DNA from: Acetobacteraceae bacterium
GTDB taxonomy: Bacteria; Pseudomonadota; Alphaproteobacteria; Acetobacterales; Acetobacteraceae
Direction of reading: 5' to 3'
Length of the DNA stretch: 23,776 nt
Assembly: GCA_027323595.1 (NCBI GenBank)
Contig: DAHWBL010000324.1
Span: 1-23,776, forward strand
This document shows, piece by piece, positions 1 to 7,322 of the stretch. How positions within the stretch are numbered: the stretch's first letter is position 1; the number at the start of each line of letters is the position of its first letter. The notes beneath the pieces were generated by a model that was not told the DNA's origin, did not search any database, and saw nothing but the letters and a program-made list of their open reading frames with translations. The position numbers were made by a program, and so were the translations under genes.

Positions 1-1
1 T

Positions 2-97
2 GATCTGCGCGCGCCATCCACCGTTCGTTTGAAAAAGCTCGACCAGCTCATCGCCGCCGGCCGGCTCGCGCCTGATCTGCGCTGGCGCGCGCCATGA
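2..97 (+). CDS. C-terminal tail of an unidentified gene (cut by window edge)
   Basis: An open frame enters from the left edge and ends in TGA at 95-97, giving 31 residues that end RWRAP. The TGA overlaps the ATG of the RmlC-like gene (ATGA), the usual sign of a translationally coupled upstream gene in an operon. The tail is basic and Leu/Ala-rich with no motif I recognise. Because nucleotide-sugar genes follow, it is probably another sugar-modifying enzyme or transferase, but that is context only. Confidence 0.55.
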   Translation, partial: DLRAPSTVRLKKLDQLIAAGRLAPDLRWRAP

Positions 98-651
98 TCA
101 TCGCCCCCACCGCCATCGCCGGCGTGCATCTGATCGATCCCGAGCCGCACCATGACGCACGCGGCTTTTTCGCGCGCATGTTCGACGACGCCGCGTTTGC
201 CGCCGCCGGGTTGGCGACGCATTTCACCCAGATGAACAATTCCCTGAGCCACCAACAAGCAACCTTGCGCGGCCTGCATTACCAATTGCCACCGTCGGCC
301 GAGGTGAAGCTGCTGCGCTGCGTGCGCGGCGCGCTGCGCGACATCGCGCTCGATCTGCGCCCTGGTGCCGGCTTCGGCCAATGGATCGCCGCCGAACTGA
401 CCGCCGACAACCGCCGCATGATCTACCTCCCGCACGGCGTCGCGCACGGCTTCATCACCCTCACCGACGATACCGAGGCGCTCTATCTCACCACCGCCGC
501 GCATGATCCGGCGCGCGAACGCGGCATCCGCTGGGATGATCCGCGCTTTCGTATCGACTGGAATCAGCCCCCAGCCTCGATCTCGGACAAGGACCGGAGC
601 TGGCCGGATTTCGACCCCGCGTTTCACGACGTCGGCGCGTTCGCCCGATGA
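94..651 (+). CDS. dTDP-4-dehydrorhamnose 3,5-epimerase-like protein (RmlC family)
   Basis: A 185-residue single-domain cupin, the normal length for RmlC, a cytoplasmic enzyme that epimerises C3 and C5 of dTDP-4-keto-6-deoxyglucose on the way to dTDP-rhamnose. Visible marks are an N-terminal DARGFF segment (21-26), RGLHYQ (59-64) carrying the family's catalytic His (H62), the GVAHGF barrel motif (115-120), Y131 at the catalytic Tyr position, and ERGIRWDDP (142-150) near the C-terminus. The second family Tyr, six residues after Y131, is His here (H137), so the epimerisation pattern may differ from rhamnose synthesis. The ATG overlaps the stop of the preceding gene, and its own TGA overlaps the next ATG. 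The family call is firm; the exact sugar substrate is not. Confidence 0.88.
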   Translation: MIIAPTAIAGVHLIDPEPHHDARGFFARMFDDAAFAAAGLATHFTQMNNSLSHQQATLRGLHYQLPPSAEVKLLRCVRGALRDIALDLRPGAGFGQWIAAELTADNRRMIYLPHGVAHGFITLTDDTEALYLTTAAHDPARERGIRWDDPRFRIDWNQPPASISDKDRSWPDFDPAFHDVGAFAR

Positions 652-1568
652 AAATTCTGCTGACCGGAGCAAGCTCCTTCACCGGCATGTGGTTCGCCCG
701 CCGGCTCGCCGAAGCAGGGCACGAGCTGGTGCTGCCGCTGCCGCGCGCGCAGTATCACGAACCACCGCGCGCTGATCGAGTGCGACAGCTCGCGTCCATC
801 GCAACCCCGATCTGGAACATGCGCTTTGGCGATGACGCCTTCCTCGCCCTGGTGCGCGACCAGCATTTCGACATCCTCGCCCACCACGCCGCGGTGGTCG
901 GCGATCATCGCGCCGCCGATTTTGACGTGCTCGCCGCGGTCGCCGCCAACACCCATCGGATCGACACGGTTTTAGAGGCGATGCGCACGCGCGGTCTGCG
1001 CGGGGTGATCGCCACCGCCTCGGTGTTCGAACCCGACACCGGCGCCGGCGAGGCCCCGTTGCGTGCTGTCTCCGCCTACGGATTGTCGAAGGGGCTGAGC
1101 GGACAGATCATCCGCCACCACTGCCTCGCGCGCGGCATCGCGCTCACGCGCTTCGTGCTGCCAAACCCGTTCGGCGCCTTCGAGGAGCCGCGATTCTGCA
1201 CCCACCTGGTGCGCTGCTGGCAGCGCGGCGAAACCGCGCAGGTGCGCACGCCGCTCTATGTCCGCGACAATCTGCCGGTGAGCCTCGCCGCGAACCGCTA
1301 CGCCGCCGCCATCGCCGCGCTTGCCACCGGCACGGCCCCCGCCGAGATCGCGCCCTCCGGCTATGTCGAAAGCCAGGCCAGCTTCGCCGAGCGGCTGGCG
1401 CGCGAACTCGGCCCCCGCCTTGGCGTGCCCACACCGTTGCACATGTGCACGCAAACCGACTTCGCCGAGCCGCTGATGCGGGTGAACACCGAGCCGATGC
1501 TCGCCCACGCCGACCCCGCCGCGCTTACCCGCTTCTGGGACGAGCACGCGGCGTTCTATGCCGCCTGA
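648..1568 (+). CDS. Extended SDR: NAD-dependent sugar epimerase/dehydratase
   Basis: A 306-residue Rossmann-fold protein of the NDP-sugar epimerase/dehydratase type. The N-terminal nucleotide loop is TGASSFTG (6-13), close to TGxxGxxG but with Ser in place of the middle Gly. The catalytic triad is seen as S125 followed by YGLSK with Y144 and K148. It starts in an ATGA overlap with the RmlC-like gene, so the two are probably made together and act on the same nucleotide sugar, for example as a 4-ketoreductase or a CDP-sugar-type dehydratase/epimerase. The substrate cannot be told from sequence. Its stop overlaps the 3' end of the convergent FAD-oxidoreductase gene by 13 bp, with no terminator between them. 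Confidence 0.85.
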   Translation: MKILLTGASSFTGMWFARRLAEAGHELVLPLPRAQYHEPPRADRVRQLASIATPIWNMRFGDDAFLALVRDQHFDILAHHAAVVGDHRAADFDVLAAVAANTHRIDTVLEAMRTRGLRGVIATASVFEPDTGAGEAPLRAVSAYGLSKGLSGQIIRHHCLARGIALTRFVLPNPFGAFEEPRFCTHLVRCWQRGETAQVRTPLYVRDNLPVSLAANRYAAAIAALATGTAPAEIAPSGYVESQASFAERLARELGPRLGVPTPLHMCTQTDFAEPLMRVNTEPMLAHADPAALTRFWDEHAAFYAA

Positions 1569-2641
1569 TCACGCACCAGATCGGCCAGCGCGAGCGAGGC
1601 GGTGAGCCCCGGGCTTTCGATGCCGAACAGATTGACCAGCCCCGGCACCGCGACCGGCAGGAAATCCTGCGCGGGCGCGCCTTGCGGCACGATTTTCGGA
1701 CGAATCCCCGCATAGGCCGGCACCAGCGCGGCCGCATCCAGCCCCGGCCAGTAGCGCCGCACCGCGGTCGCGAACCGGGCGCCACGCGCCTGATCGACGA
1801 CGTAATCCTCCGCCTCCACCCACTCCACATCCGGCCCGAACCGCGCCGCACCGCCCAGATCGAGCGTCAGATGCACGCCAAGCCCACCCGGCACCGGCAC
1901 CGGATAGATCAGCCGCCGAAACGGCGCGCGTCCCGACAGCGCGAAATAACTGCCCTTGGCCAGATACAGCGGCGGGATCAGGGCCGGATCGAGCCCGCCG
2001 ATGCGCCGCGCCAGCGGCACGGCACCAAGCCCGGCCGCATTCACCACCAGCCGCGCGGCCAGCCGCATCGGCGCCTCGCCACCAACCGACAGCTCCACCC
2101 CGTCCGCCCGCACCTGCCCGCCCTCCACCGGCGCATGAAAGGCGAAGAACGCACCCGCCGCCTCCGCCGCGCCGCGCAGGGCCAGCATGTAGCCGGCGGA
2201 ATCGATGATGCCGGTGACCGGCGACAGCAGCGCGCCGTGGCAGGCGAGTTCCGGTTCCTCCGCCCGCACATCCGCCGCCGACAGAAGCCGCAGCCCCTCC
2301 ACCCCGTTGGTCTGCGCGCGCGCCGCGATCGCCCCCAGAAGCTGCGCCTCGGCCGCGTCCGTCGTCACGATCAGCTTGCCCGGCCGCGCCCACGCCACCC
2401 CATGCTCATCGCAAAAACGGGTGAGCGCGCGCCGTCCCGCCACCGACAGCCGCGCCATCAGGCTGCCGGGCGGATAATAGATGCCCGCATGGATGACCTC
2501 GCTGCTGCGCGAGGAAATGCCGGTGCCGATCGCCCCGGCCGCCTCCAGCACCAGCACCTCGCGCCCGGCCAGCGCCAGCGCGCGCGCCACCGCGAGCCCG
2601 ATCACCCCGGCCCCGATCACCACGCAATCGAGGCGCTCCAT
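1556..2641 (-). CDS. FAD-dependent oxidoreductase, L-2-hydroxyglutarate oxidase-like (DAO family)
   Basis: A 361-residue protein with an N-terminal FAD dinucleotide fold: VVIGAGVIGLAVA starting near residue 7 and an acidic LEAAG at the end of the second strand. The SSRSSEVIHAGIYYPPGSL stretch and the late IRPKI and GIESPGLTASL segments resemble the L-2-hydroxyglutarate dehydrogenase/oxidase (LhgO/L2HGDH) group of D-amino-acid-oxidase-like flavoproteins, which oxidise L-2-hydroxyglutarate or similar 2-hydroxy acids. It lies 3 bp after the DUF1932 dehydrogenase gene and is the last gene of this leftward operon. Substrate is inferred by family resemblance; glycine- or sarcosine-oxidase-like activity is the main alternative. 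Confidence 0.82.
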   Translation of the reverse strand: MERLDCVVIGAGVIGLAVARALALAGREVLVLEAAGAIGTGISSRSSEVIHAGIYYPPGSLMARLSVAGRRALTRFCDEHGVAWARPGKLIVTTDAAEAQLLGAIAARAQTNGVEGLRLLSAADVRAEEPELACHGALLSPVTGIIDSAGYMLALRGAAEAAGAFFAFHAPVEGGQVRADGVELSVGGEAPMRLAARLVVNAAGLGAVPLARRIGGLDPALIPPLYLAKGSYFALSGRAPFRRLIYPVPVPGGLGVHLTLDLGGAARFGPDVEWVEAEDYVVDQARGARFATAVRRYWPGLDAAALVPAYAGIRPKIVPQGAPAQDFLPVAVPGLVNLFGIESPGLTASLALADLVRDQAA

Positions 2642-2644
2642 CAG

Positions 2645-3496
2645 CTAGTTCTTGAAAAACGCACCGAGTGCCGCCGTCTCGGTCCCGGTTCCGGCCACAT
2701 CCTCGGCGAGCCGCGCATACAGGGCCGCCACCGCTTCATAGATCGCCGCGGACGCCGGATCGTCGGCAAGAAATTCCGACACTTCCTGCATCTCCGCGAC
2801 CCATCGATAGGCCTTGGGAAACATCCCCGGCACCTGGGTCTCGAACCAGGACAACATGAACGGCAGGCTGCGCGCCATCTCAGCCCGCAGCGCCGGCGCG
2901 GCACCGCAGCGATCGGCCGCCAGAATCATCGCCGACGCGAGCGCGGTCACCCCCTTGGTGATGCCGCCGTAGCACATCTTGAGCCCCGAGGCCGCGCCCA
3001 CCGCGCCCTCCAGCAGCCGTGTCTCGAGCCCGAACGAGGCGAGCCCCATCGCCGCGGGCGCATCCGCGCCGCTGAGGTAGAACACCGGCCCGCCGCGCCC
3101 GGCCACCGGTGGCGCGCCGATGATCGAGCCATCGACGAAGCGCGCTCCGCTCGGCGCGATCGCGGCGGCCACCGCCTCGGCGGTCGCCGGGCTGATCGCG
3201 TTGCAATCGACAAAGATCGCCTTGCGGGTGGCGGCGGTGAGCGGGCCGGCCATGCGGTGGGCCAGCGCCAACGCCTCACCTGGCGGCAGGATCGAGAGGA
3301 AAAAATCCGCCGCCGCCAGCGCCTCGGCCGGCGCGTCCTGCATCCCCGCCGCCGCCGCGCGCGCCCGCGACGCCGCCGACCGCCCGGCCAGTTCGGTGAT
3401 CACGCGCGCGCCGTTGTCGTGCAGTCTCCTGCCCACCGCCGCGCCCATCGCACCACAGGAAACGACCGCGATGGTGGGCGGCATGGGCAGGCTCAT
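2645..3496 (-). CDS. NAD(P)-dependent dehydrogenase, 6PGDH/3-hydroxyisobutyrate dehydrogenase-like with DUF1932
   Basis: A 283-residue two-domain protein. The N-terminal half has a beta-hydroxyacid dehydrogenase Rossmann segment, IAVVSCGAMGAAVGRRL (9-25), where the usual first Gly of GxGxxG is changed, followed by FFLSILPPGEA (65-75) and FVDCNAISP (95-103). The catalytic-lysine region is SGLKMCYGGITKG with K173. The alpha-helical C-terminal part fits DUF1932. Such proteins reduce or oxidise small beta-hydroxyacids with NAD(P); the substrate here is unknown. Start ATG at 3496 overlaps the stop of the metF-like gene (ATGA); a second in-frame ATG at 3484 is possible. It sits 3 bp before the LhgO-like gene, which suggests a shared hydroxy-acid pathway. 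Confidence 0.82.
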   Translation of the reverse strand: MSLPMPPTIAVVSCGAMGAAVGRRLHDNGARVITELAGRSAASRARAAAAGMQDAPAEALAAADFFLSILPPGEALALAHRMAGPLTAATRKAIFVDCNAISPATAEAVAAAIAPSGARFVDGSIIGAPPVAGRGGPVFYLSGADAPAAMGLASFGLETRLLEGAVGAASGLKMCYGGITKGVTALASAMILAADRCGAAPALRAEMARSLPFMLSWFETQVPGMFPKAYRWVAEMQEVSEFLADDPASAAIYEAVAALYARLAEDVAGTGTETAALGAFFKN

Positions 3497-4425
3497 CGCG
3501 CGCCCCGAATGTCGGGCACCGCCTCGATCACGGCGGGAATAGAGGCCTCGTTCAGCGGCGCCATGATATGCGCGCCGGCCACGCCCTTGATGGCGGCCAG
3601 GCCCCGCAGCAGCTCCACCGCGATCGCCCGTCCCTCCGCCTTCGGATCGGCCGCCGCCTCCATCCGTTCGACATAGGCGTCAGGGATGATGGTGCCGAAC
3701 AGATTGTCGCGCATCCAGCGCGCCGAACGCGCCGAGGCGAGCGGGGCGATGCCGATCAGCAGATGGAACTTCCCGCCCAGCCCGGCCGCGTCGAGGGCGG
3801 CGACATAGCGGCGCACCACATCGAGATCCATGCAGAACTGGGTCTGCGCGAACTGCATCCCGCCGGCGGATTTGGCCGCCAGTGATTTCGGCTCCCAGCC
3901 TGGCTTGGGATCGACCGGCGCGTCCGCTCCGCCAAGGAAGAAATCGGCGGTGCCGGTCACCTTGCGTCCGTTCGGCAGCTCGGCATCGTCGCGCAACCCG
4001 CGCGCCGTCTGCATCAGTGCCGCGGAGGTGATGTCGAACACCGGCTTGGTCTCCGGCTGGTCGCCGGCCTTTGGATCGTCGCCGGTCAGCAAAAGAAGAT
4101 TGCGCACGCCAAACGCGGCGGCCGCCATCAGGTCGCCTTGCAGCGCGATCCGGTTGCGGTCGCGGCAGGTGAGTTGCAACACCGGGTCCATGCCCGCCTG
4201 CACCAGCAGCGCCGCCGCCGCCACCGGCGACAGCGCGGCGCGCGCGGAGGCGCCATCGGTCAGGTTCACCGCGTCCGCGCGCCCCTTCAGCGGCAGCGCC
4301 TTGTCGAGCAGGAACGACGCGGCGAGTGTCGCCGGCGGGGTGATCTCGGCGGTGATCGCAAAGCGCCCCGCATCGAGCACCCGCCGCAGCCGTCCGGCCG
4401 AAAAATCCGCATCCGCCGCCATCAT
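3493..4425 (-). CDS. Methylenetetrahydrofolate reductase-like protein (MetF family)
   Basis: About 310 residues of a TIM-barrel flavoprotein that in the family reduces 5,10-methylene-THF to 5-methyl-THF. Visible: EITPP (27-31), equivalent to the EFFPP motif carrying the catalytic Glu; LTCRDRNR (85-92); LLLTGDDP (111-118), typical of the FAD/folate barrel; QTQFCMDLD; and a late GIAPLASARSARWM segment. An in-frame ATG exists at 4506, but GGGAGAGG directly precedes ATGATG at 4425/4422, so I place the start there, 16 bp after the stop of the methyltransferase-like gene. The length is close to E. coli MetF (about 296). It belongs to a MetF-like subgroup that need not serve methionine synthesis; the neighbouring methyltransferase and formaldehyde genes point to C1 traffic. 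Confidence 0.85.
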   Translation of the reverse strand: MMAADADFSAGRLRRVLDAGRFAITAEITPPATLAASFLLDKALPLKGRADAVNLTDGASARAALSPVAAAALLVQAGMDPVLQLTCRDRNRIALQGDLMAAAAFGVRNLLLLTGDDPKAGDQPETKPVFDITSAALMQTARGLRDDAELPNGRKVTGTADFFLGGADAPVDPKPGWEPKSLAAKSAGGMQFAQTQFCMDLDVVRRYVAALDAAGLGGKFHLLIGIAPLASARSARWMRDNLFGTIIPDAYVERMEAAADPKAEGRAIAVELLRGLAAIKGVAGAHIMAPLNEASIPAVIEAVPDIRGAR

Positions 4426-4441
4426 CGCCTCTCCCGAAATG

Positions 4442-5824
4442 TCACCCGGTGGCGCTGCGCTTTCGCGAGATGACATAGCTCTCGTCCCAGAACCACAGGC
4501 CGCCATGCTTGTGGAGCACTTCCTGGGTGGCGTCCAGATAACGCCGATCGGTGATCACCTCCGACAGCCGCTGGTCCTCGATCTGCGCCACATAGACCGC
4601 CGCGTTCCAGGCCGCGAACAAGGTGGAGGTGCCGATCGCGCTGCCGCTGATCTCGCCGGGCAGCGTGTGCATGGAATAGCGAAACAACGAGCGCGCATCG
4701 GCATATTCGTTGAAATTCAAATCCCGCGCGGCGTTGCCAAGCTCCTGGCGGGTGGCGCGCAGCAACTGGTGACGGTCGCCCTGGAACGGCTGCTCGCCAG
4801 GCCATATCCGGTCGATGATCTCCATCCCCGGATCATTGCCATGGCTGTGAATGCCGATCAGCCGCCCACCTGGCGCCAGATGGCGGGCCAGCGGGGCCAG
4901 CACCTTCTTCGCCTTGAATTCCACCGAGGCGCGGGCGCGATATGGCTGGCTGGCGATGATCAGATCGAACTCCGATCGCACCGCGCCGCGGCGGGGCCGC
5001 ACCGCATCCAGCGCGAACTTGCAGTCCTCACGATAAATCACCAGCACCACCGGACGCTCGTACAGCGGATTGCCGGTCTTGAGCGAGGATTTGGCGCGCC
5101 AGTGCTCGGCGAGGAACGGCTGCAGATCGGTGATCTGCTCCTCGAACTCGTGGCTGGTGGTGCCACGCAGCGCCACCTCCTCCCACACCAGGCTCGATGC
5201 CGCGGTCAGCGAATGCGGGGTCAGCAGCGGCGCCTCGCCATAATACATGTTGGTCAGCACCAGCACGCTGGACGGATGCTCGAACAACCGGTCCGGCATC
5301 TTGTCGAGACACAGCCGCACATCTTCGAGGCTGATCTCCTTGCCGACGATGTAGGTGGGCACATTGGGAAAGCGATGATGCAATGACCGCATCACACGGC
5401 TGAGCACGGTGCCGTCGCCCACCCCGGCGTCGAACAGCCGCAATGCCGGTGGCCGCGGATGGATGTTGGCCAGCTCCATGCTGACCCGTTCGGCGACCAC
5501 CCATTTTTCCGAACAGGTGTTGACGAACATCAGATATTTCTGCCGGTTGTCGAAGAACCGGAAATTGCGCTCGCCGTCGCCCGGATCCACCGCCGCCGCC
5601 GGTGTGGGCGGTGCGGCCGGCGCGATCAGCCGGCCGTTGCCGGGCGGGTTCGCATCGATGAAGGCGCGGATGCGCTCGACGGTGGTTGCGGTCACCCGTC
5701 CACCGAAACGCAGCCTGCCGGAAAGCTTGCCGTCATTGACCGCGAGCCGCCCGAAGGTGGACTCCGCCATCCCGGCGCTGCGGCAATAATCGGTGATTTC
5801 AACCAGCAATCTCTGTGCGTCCAC
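4442..5824 (-). CDS. Methyltransferase-like protein with N-terminal HTH-like domain, function unknown
   Basis: A 460-residue protein. Residues 1-60 look like a small helix-turn-helix: GMAESTFGRLAVNDGK (18-33) followed by GGRVTATTVERIRAFI (41-56), the pattern of an XRE-type fold. A Pro/Ala-rich linker (62-80) follows. The remainder reads as a class I SAM-methyltransferase fold: FDAGVGDGTV (131-140) as motif I, EFDLIIASQPY (285-295) as motif IV, and LAPGGRLIGIHSHG (316-329) as the next strand. About 150 residues separate motifs I and IV, far more than usual, so there is a large insertion. An ATG at 5857 lacks a ribosome site, whereas GGAGG lies 5 nt before the GTG at 5824, which I chose. It is 16 bp upstream of the MetF-like gene. 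The true substrate is unknown. Confidence 0.8.
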   Translation of the reverse strand: MDAQRLLVEITDYCRSAGMAESTFGRLAVNDGKLSGRLRFGGRVTATTVERIRAFIDANPPGNGRLIAPAAPPTPAAAVDPGDGERNFRFFDNRQKYLMFVNTCSEKWVVAERVSMELANIHPRPPALRLFDAGVGDGTVLSRVMRSLHHRFPNVPTYIVGKEISLEDVRLCLDKMPDRLFEHPSSVLVLTNMYYGEAPLLTPHSLTAASSLVWEEVALRGTTSHEFEEQITDLQPFLAEHWRAKSSLKTGNPLYERPVVLVIYREDCKFALDAVRPRRGAVRSEFDLIIASQPYRARASVEFKAKKVLAPLARHLAPGGRLIGIHSHGNDPGMEIIDRIWPGEQPFQGDRHQLLRATRQELGNAARDLNFNEYADARSLFRYSMHTLPGEISGSAIGTSTLFAAWNAAVYVAQIEDQRLSEVITDRRYLDATQEVLHKHGGLWFWDESYVISRKRSATG

Positions 5825-5907
5825 GCCACCCTCCACTTCGCGGCCCTGGGCCGTCATTCTGGTGGGCGATGCTCCGCGTTCGCGGGCATGGACGCAAGGG
5901 AAAATCT

Positions 5908-5927
5908 GCCCACAAACAGAAGTGGGC
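5908..5927. repeat. Short inverted repeat upstream of the HTH-methyltransferase gene
   Basis: GCCCAC and GTGGGC (6-bp arms, 8-base spacer) lie in the 117-bp gap between the lipoprotein gene end and the methyltransferase start, and a further GTGGGC copy follows at 5933-5938. It could be a weak hairpin ending the upstream transcript or an operator for the HTH protein itself. There is no T-run on either side, so it is not a standard intrinsic terminator. Confidence 0.3.
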
Positions 5928-5941
5928 TAATCGTGGGCATC

Positions 5942-6268
5942 CTAAAACTGCGCGTCGCGCACCAGATAGGCGGTCAGCTCCGCGACGGCGCCGCGCACGC
6001 GCTCGGTTCGGTCCCCGTTTGGCGCGCTTTGCCACGCATCGAGTGCGTGGCGCGCCCGCTGGTCGAGCACCACCAGCCGCGCCAGCACGTCGGGGTCCAC
6101 ATGGCCCGAAGCAAGATAGGCACCCTCGGCGATGCGCGCGGCGCTGTAGGCCGCCTTGGGGTCCATCGACATCAGCGCCACGTCGTCATCGGGCGGGCCA
6201 AACCCGGCGCAGCCGACGAGCACGAGCGCCGGCAGCAGGCTCGCCCACTTGCTGCGGGCGCCCGCCAA
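5942..6268 (-). CDS. Small putative lipoprotein, function unknown
   Basis: A 108-residue protein if started at the TTG at 6268, one base after the stop of the upstream reductase gene. That start gives a proper lipoprotein signal: basic GARSKW, hydrophobic ASLLPALVLV, then the lipobox LVGC with the lipidation Cys at residue 20. The longer in-frame start lies inside the reductase gene and would bury the signal, so I reject it. The mature part (about 88 residues) begins AGFGPPDDD, is Ala-rich and helical, and ends DAQF, with no catalytic motif I recognise. Asp at the +2 position is absent, so outer-membrane sorting is likely by the usual Lol rule. The ribosome site is weak, and translation may be coupled to the reductase. 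Confidence 0.7.
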   Translation of the reverse strand: MAGARSKWASLLPALVLVGCAGFGPPDDDVALMSMDPKAAYSAARIAEGAYLASGHVDPDVLARLVVLDQRARHALDAWQSAPNGDRTERVRGAVAELTAYLVRDAQF

Positions 6269-6269
6269 T

Positions 6270-7232
6270 TCAGATGTCCAGCACCAGCACCGGCGACAGC
6301 GACCGCGAGCAGCAGGGGGTGATCTGCTTGTTCGAGGCCTTCTCGCCGTCGGTCTGGTACATGTCACGATGATCGGGGATGCCGCTGATCACATCGACCA
6401 GGCAGGTGCCGCACACGCCCTGCTCGCAGGACAGCGGAATGTCGATCCCGGCCTTGGCCAGCGCATCGGCGATCGAGGTGCCCTCCGGCACGACCACGCT
6501 TTTGCCGCTGCGCCGTGCCTCGACGGTGAAGCCGGCGCCGGAGGTGTCCACCTCGGCGTTGAAATATTCGCGGTGCACCCGCTCATCGGGGTAGCCGAGC
6601 GCGCCCGCCGCGCCGATCACCCATTCCATGAAGCCGCCAGGTCCACACACATACAGATGCGCGCCCTCGGCCGCCGGCGGCAGCCCGGCGGGATTGAATT
6701 TCTGCGTGTCCGGGCCGTCGTCGTGATGAATATGCACCACGTCGGCGAACGGCGCGGCCGCCAGTTCGGCGGCGAACGCGGTGCGCGCCGCGCTGCGGGT
6801 GCAGTAATGCAGCTCGAATTTCCGCCCCAGCCGATGCAGCCGCCACGCCATCGACAGCAGCGGCGTGACACCGATGCCGCCGCCGAGCAGCAGCGTGCGC
6901 GGCGCGTCCTCGGCCAGCACGAAGTTGTTGCGCGGCGCCGACACCTTGATGGTCTGGCCGACCTTGGCCTGGGCATGGATGCCCGCCGAGCCGCCACGGC
7001 TTTGCGGTTCGAGCAGGATGCCAAGACGGTAATGCCCGGTCTCGGCGGGGTCGTTGCACAACGAATATTGCCGCACCAGCCCCGGCGCCACATGCACGTC
7101 CACGTGCGACCCGGCGGTGAAACCCGGCAGGCCGCCGCCGCCCGGAGCCGCAAGCTCCAGCGCGATGATCCCCTCGGCCACGCCCTCGCGGCGCCGCACC
7201 ACCAGTTCGATCAGCCCAGCCTCGTCAGCCAC
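6270..7232 (-). CDS. PDR/VanB-family oxygenase reductase (FMN, NADH, 2Fe-2S)
   Basis: A 320-residue phthalate-dioxygenase-reductase/vanillate-demethylase-reductase type protein that moves electrons from NAD(P)H through flavin and an iron-sulfur centre to a terminal oxygenase. Domain order: flavin domain with RQYSLC (54-59) and a RGGSAGIH loop (79-86); NAD domain with LLGGGIGVTP (115-124) and CGPGGF (196-201); C-terminal plant-type ferredoxin with C269, C274, C277 and a last ligand at C307 or C308. The GTG at 7232 is chosen because GGGGG sits just upstream and the length matches the family; an upstream TTG at 7298 adds 22 unusual residues. It follows frmA in the same direction after 90 bp. No terminal oxygenase gene is in the window, so the partner is unknown. 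Confidence 0.88.
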   Translation of the reverse strand: MADEAGLIELVVRRREGVAEGIIALELAAPGGGGLPGFTAGSHVDVHVAPGLVRQYSLCNDPAETGHYRLGILLEPQSRGGSAGIHAQAKVGQTIKVSAPRNNFVLAEDAPRTLLLGGGIGVTPLLSMAWRLHRLGRKFELHYCTRSAARTAFAAELAAAPFADVVHIHHDDGPDTQKFNPAGLPPAAEGAHLYVCGPGGFMEWVIGAAGALGYPDERVHREYFNAEVDTSGAGFTVEARRSGKSVVVPEGTSIADALAKAGIDIPLSCEQGVCGTCLVDVISGIPDHRDMYQTDGEKASNKQITPCCSRSLSPVLVLDI

Positions 7233-7322
7233 CGTTCGCCCCCACCTGCAGACACCAAAACCAGCCCCCGAATAGGCCGACGCATCCGGCGGAGGCAAGA
7301 GTTTAACCGTCTATATCGGCAA

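Noticed and set aside
1445..3676. A 743-codon plus-strand frame
   Set aside because: It is antisense to the LhgO-like and DUF1932 genes, with low-complexity Arg/His-rich sequence and no domain.
5825..5857. ATG start at 5857 for the methyltransferase-like protein
   Set aside because: No ribosome site before it; the GTG at 5824 has GGAGG at good spacing and begins at the domain.
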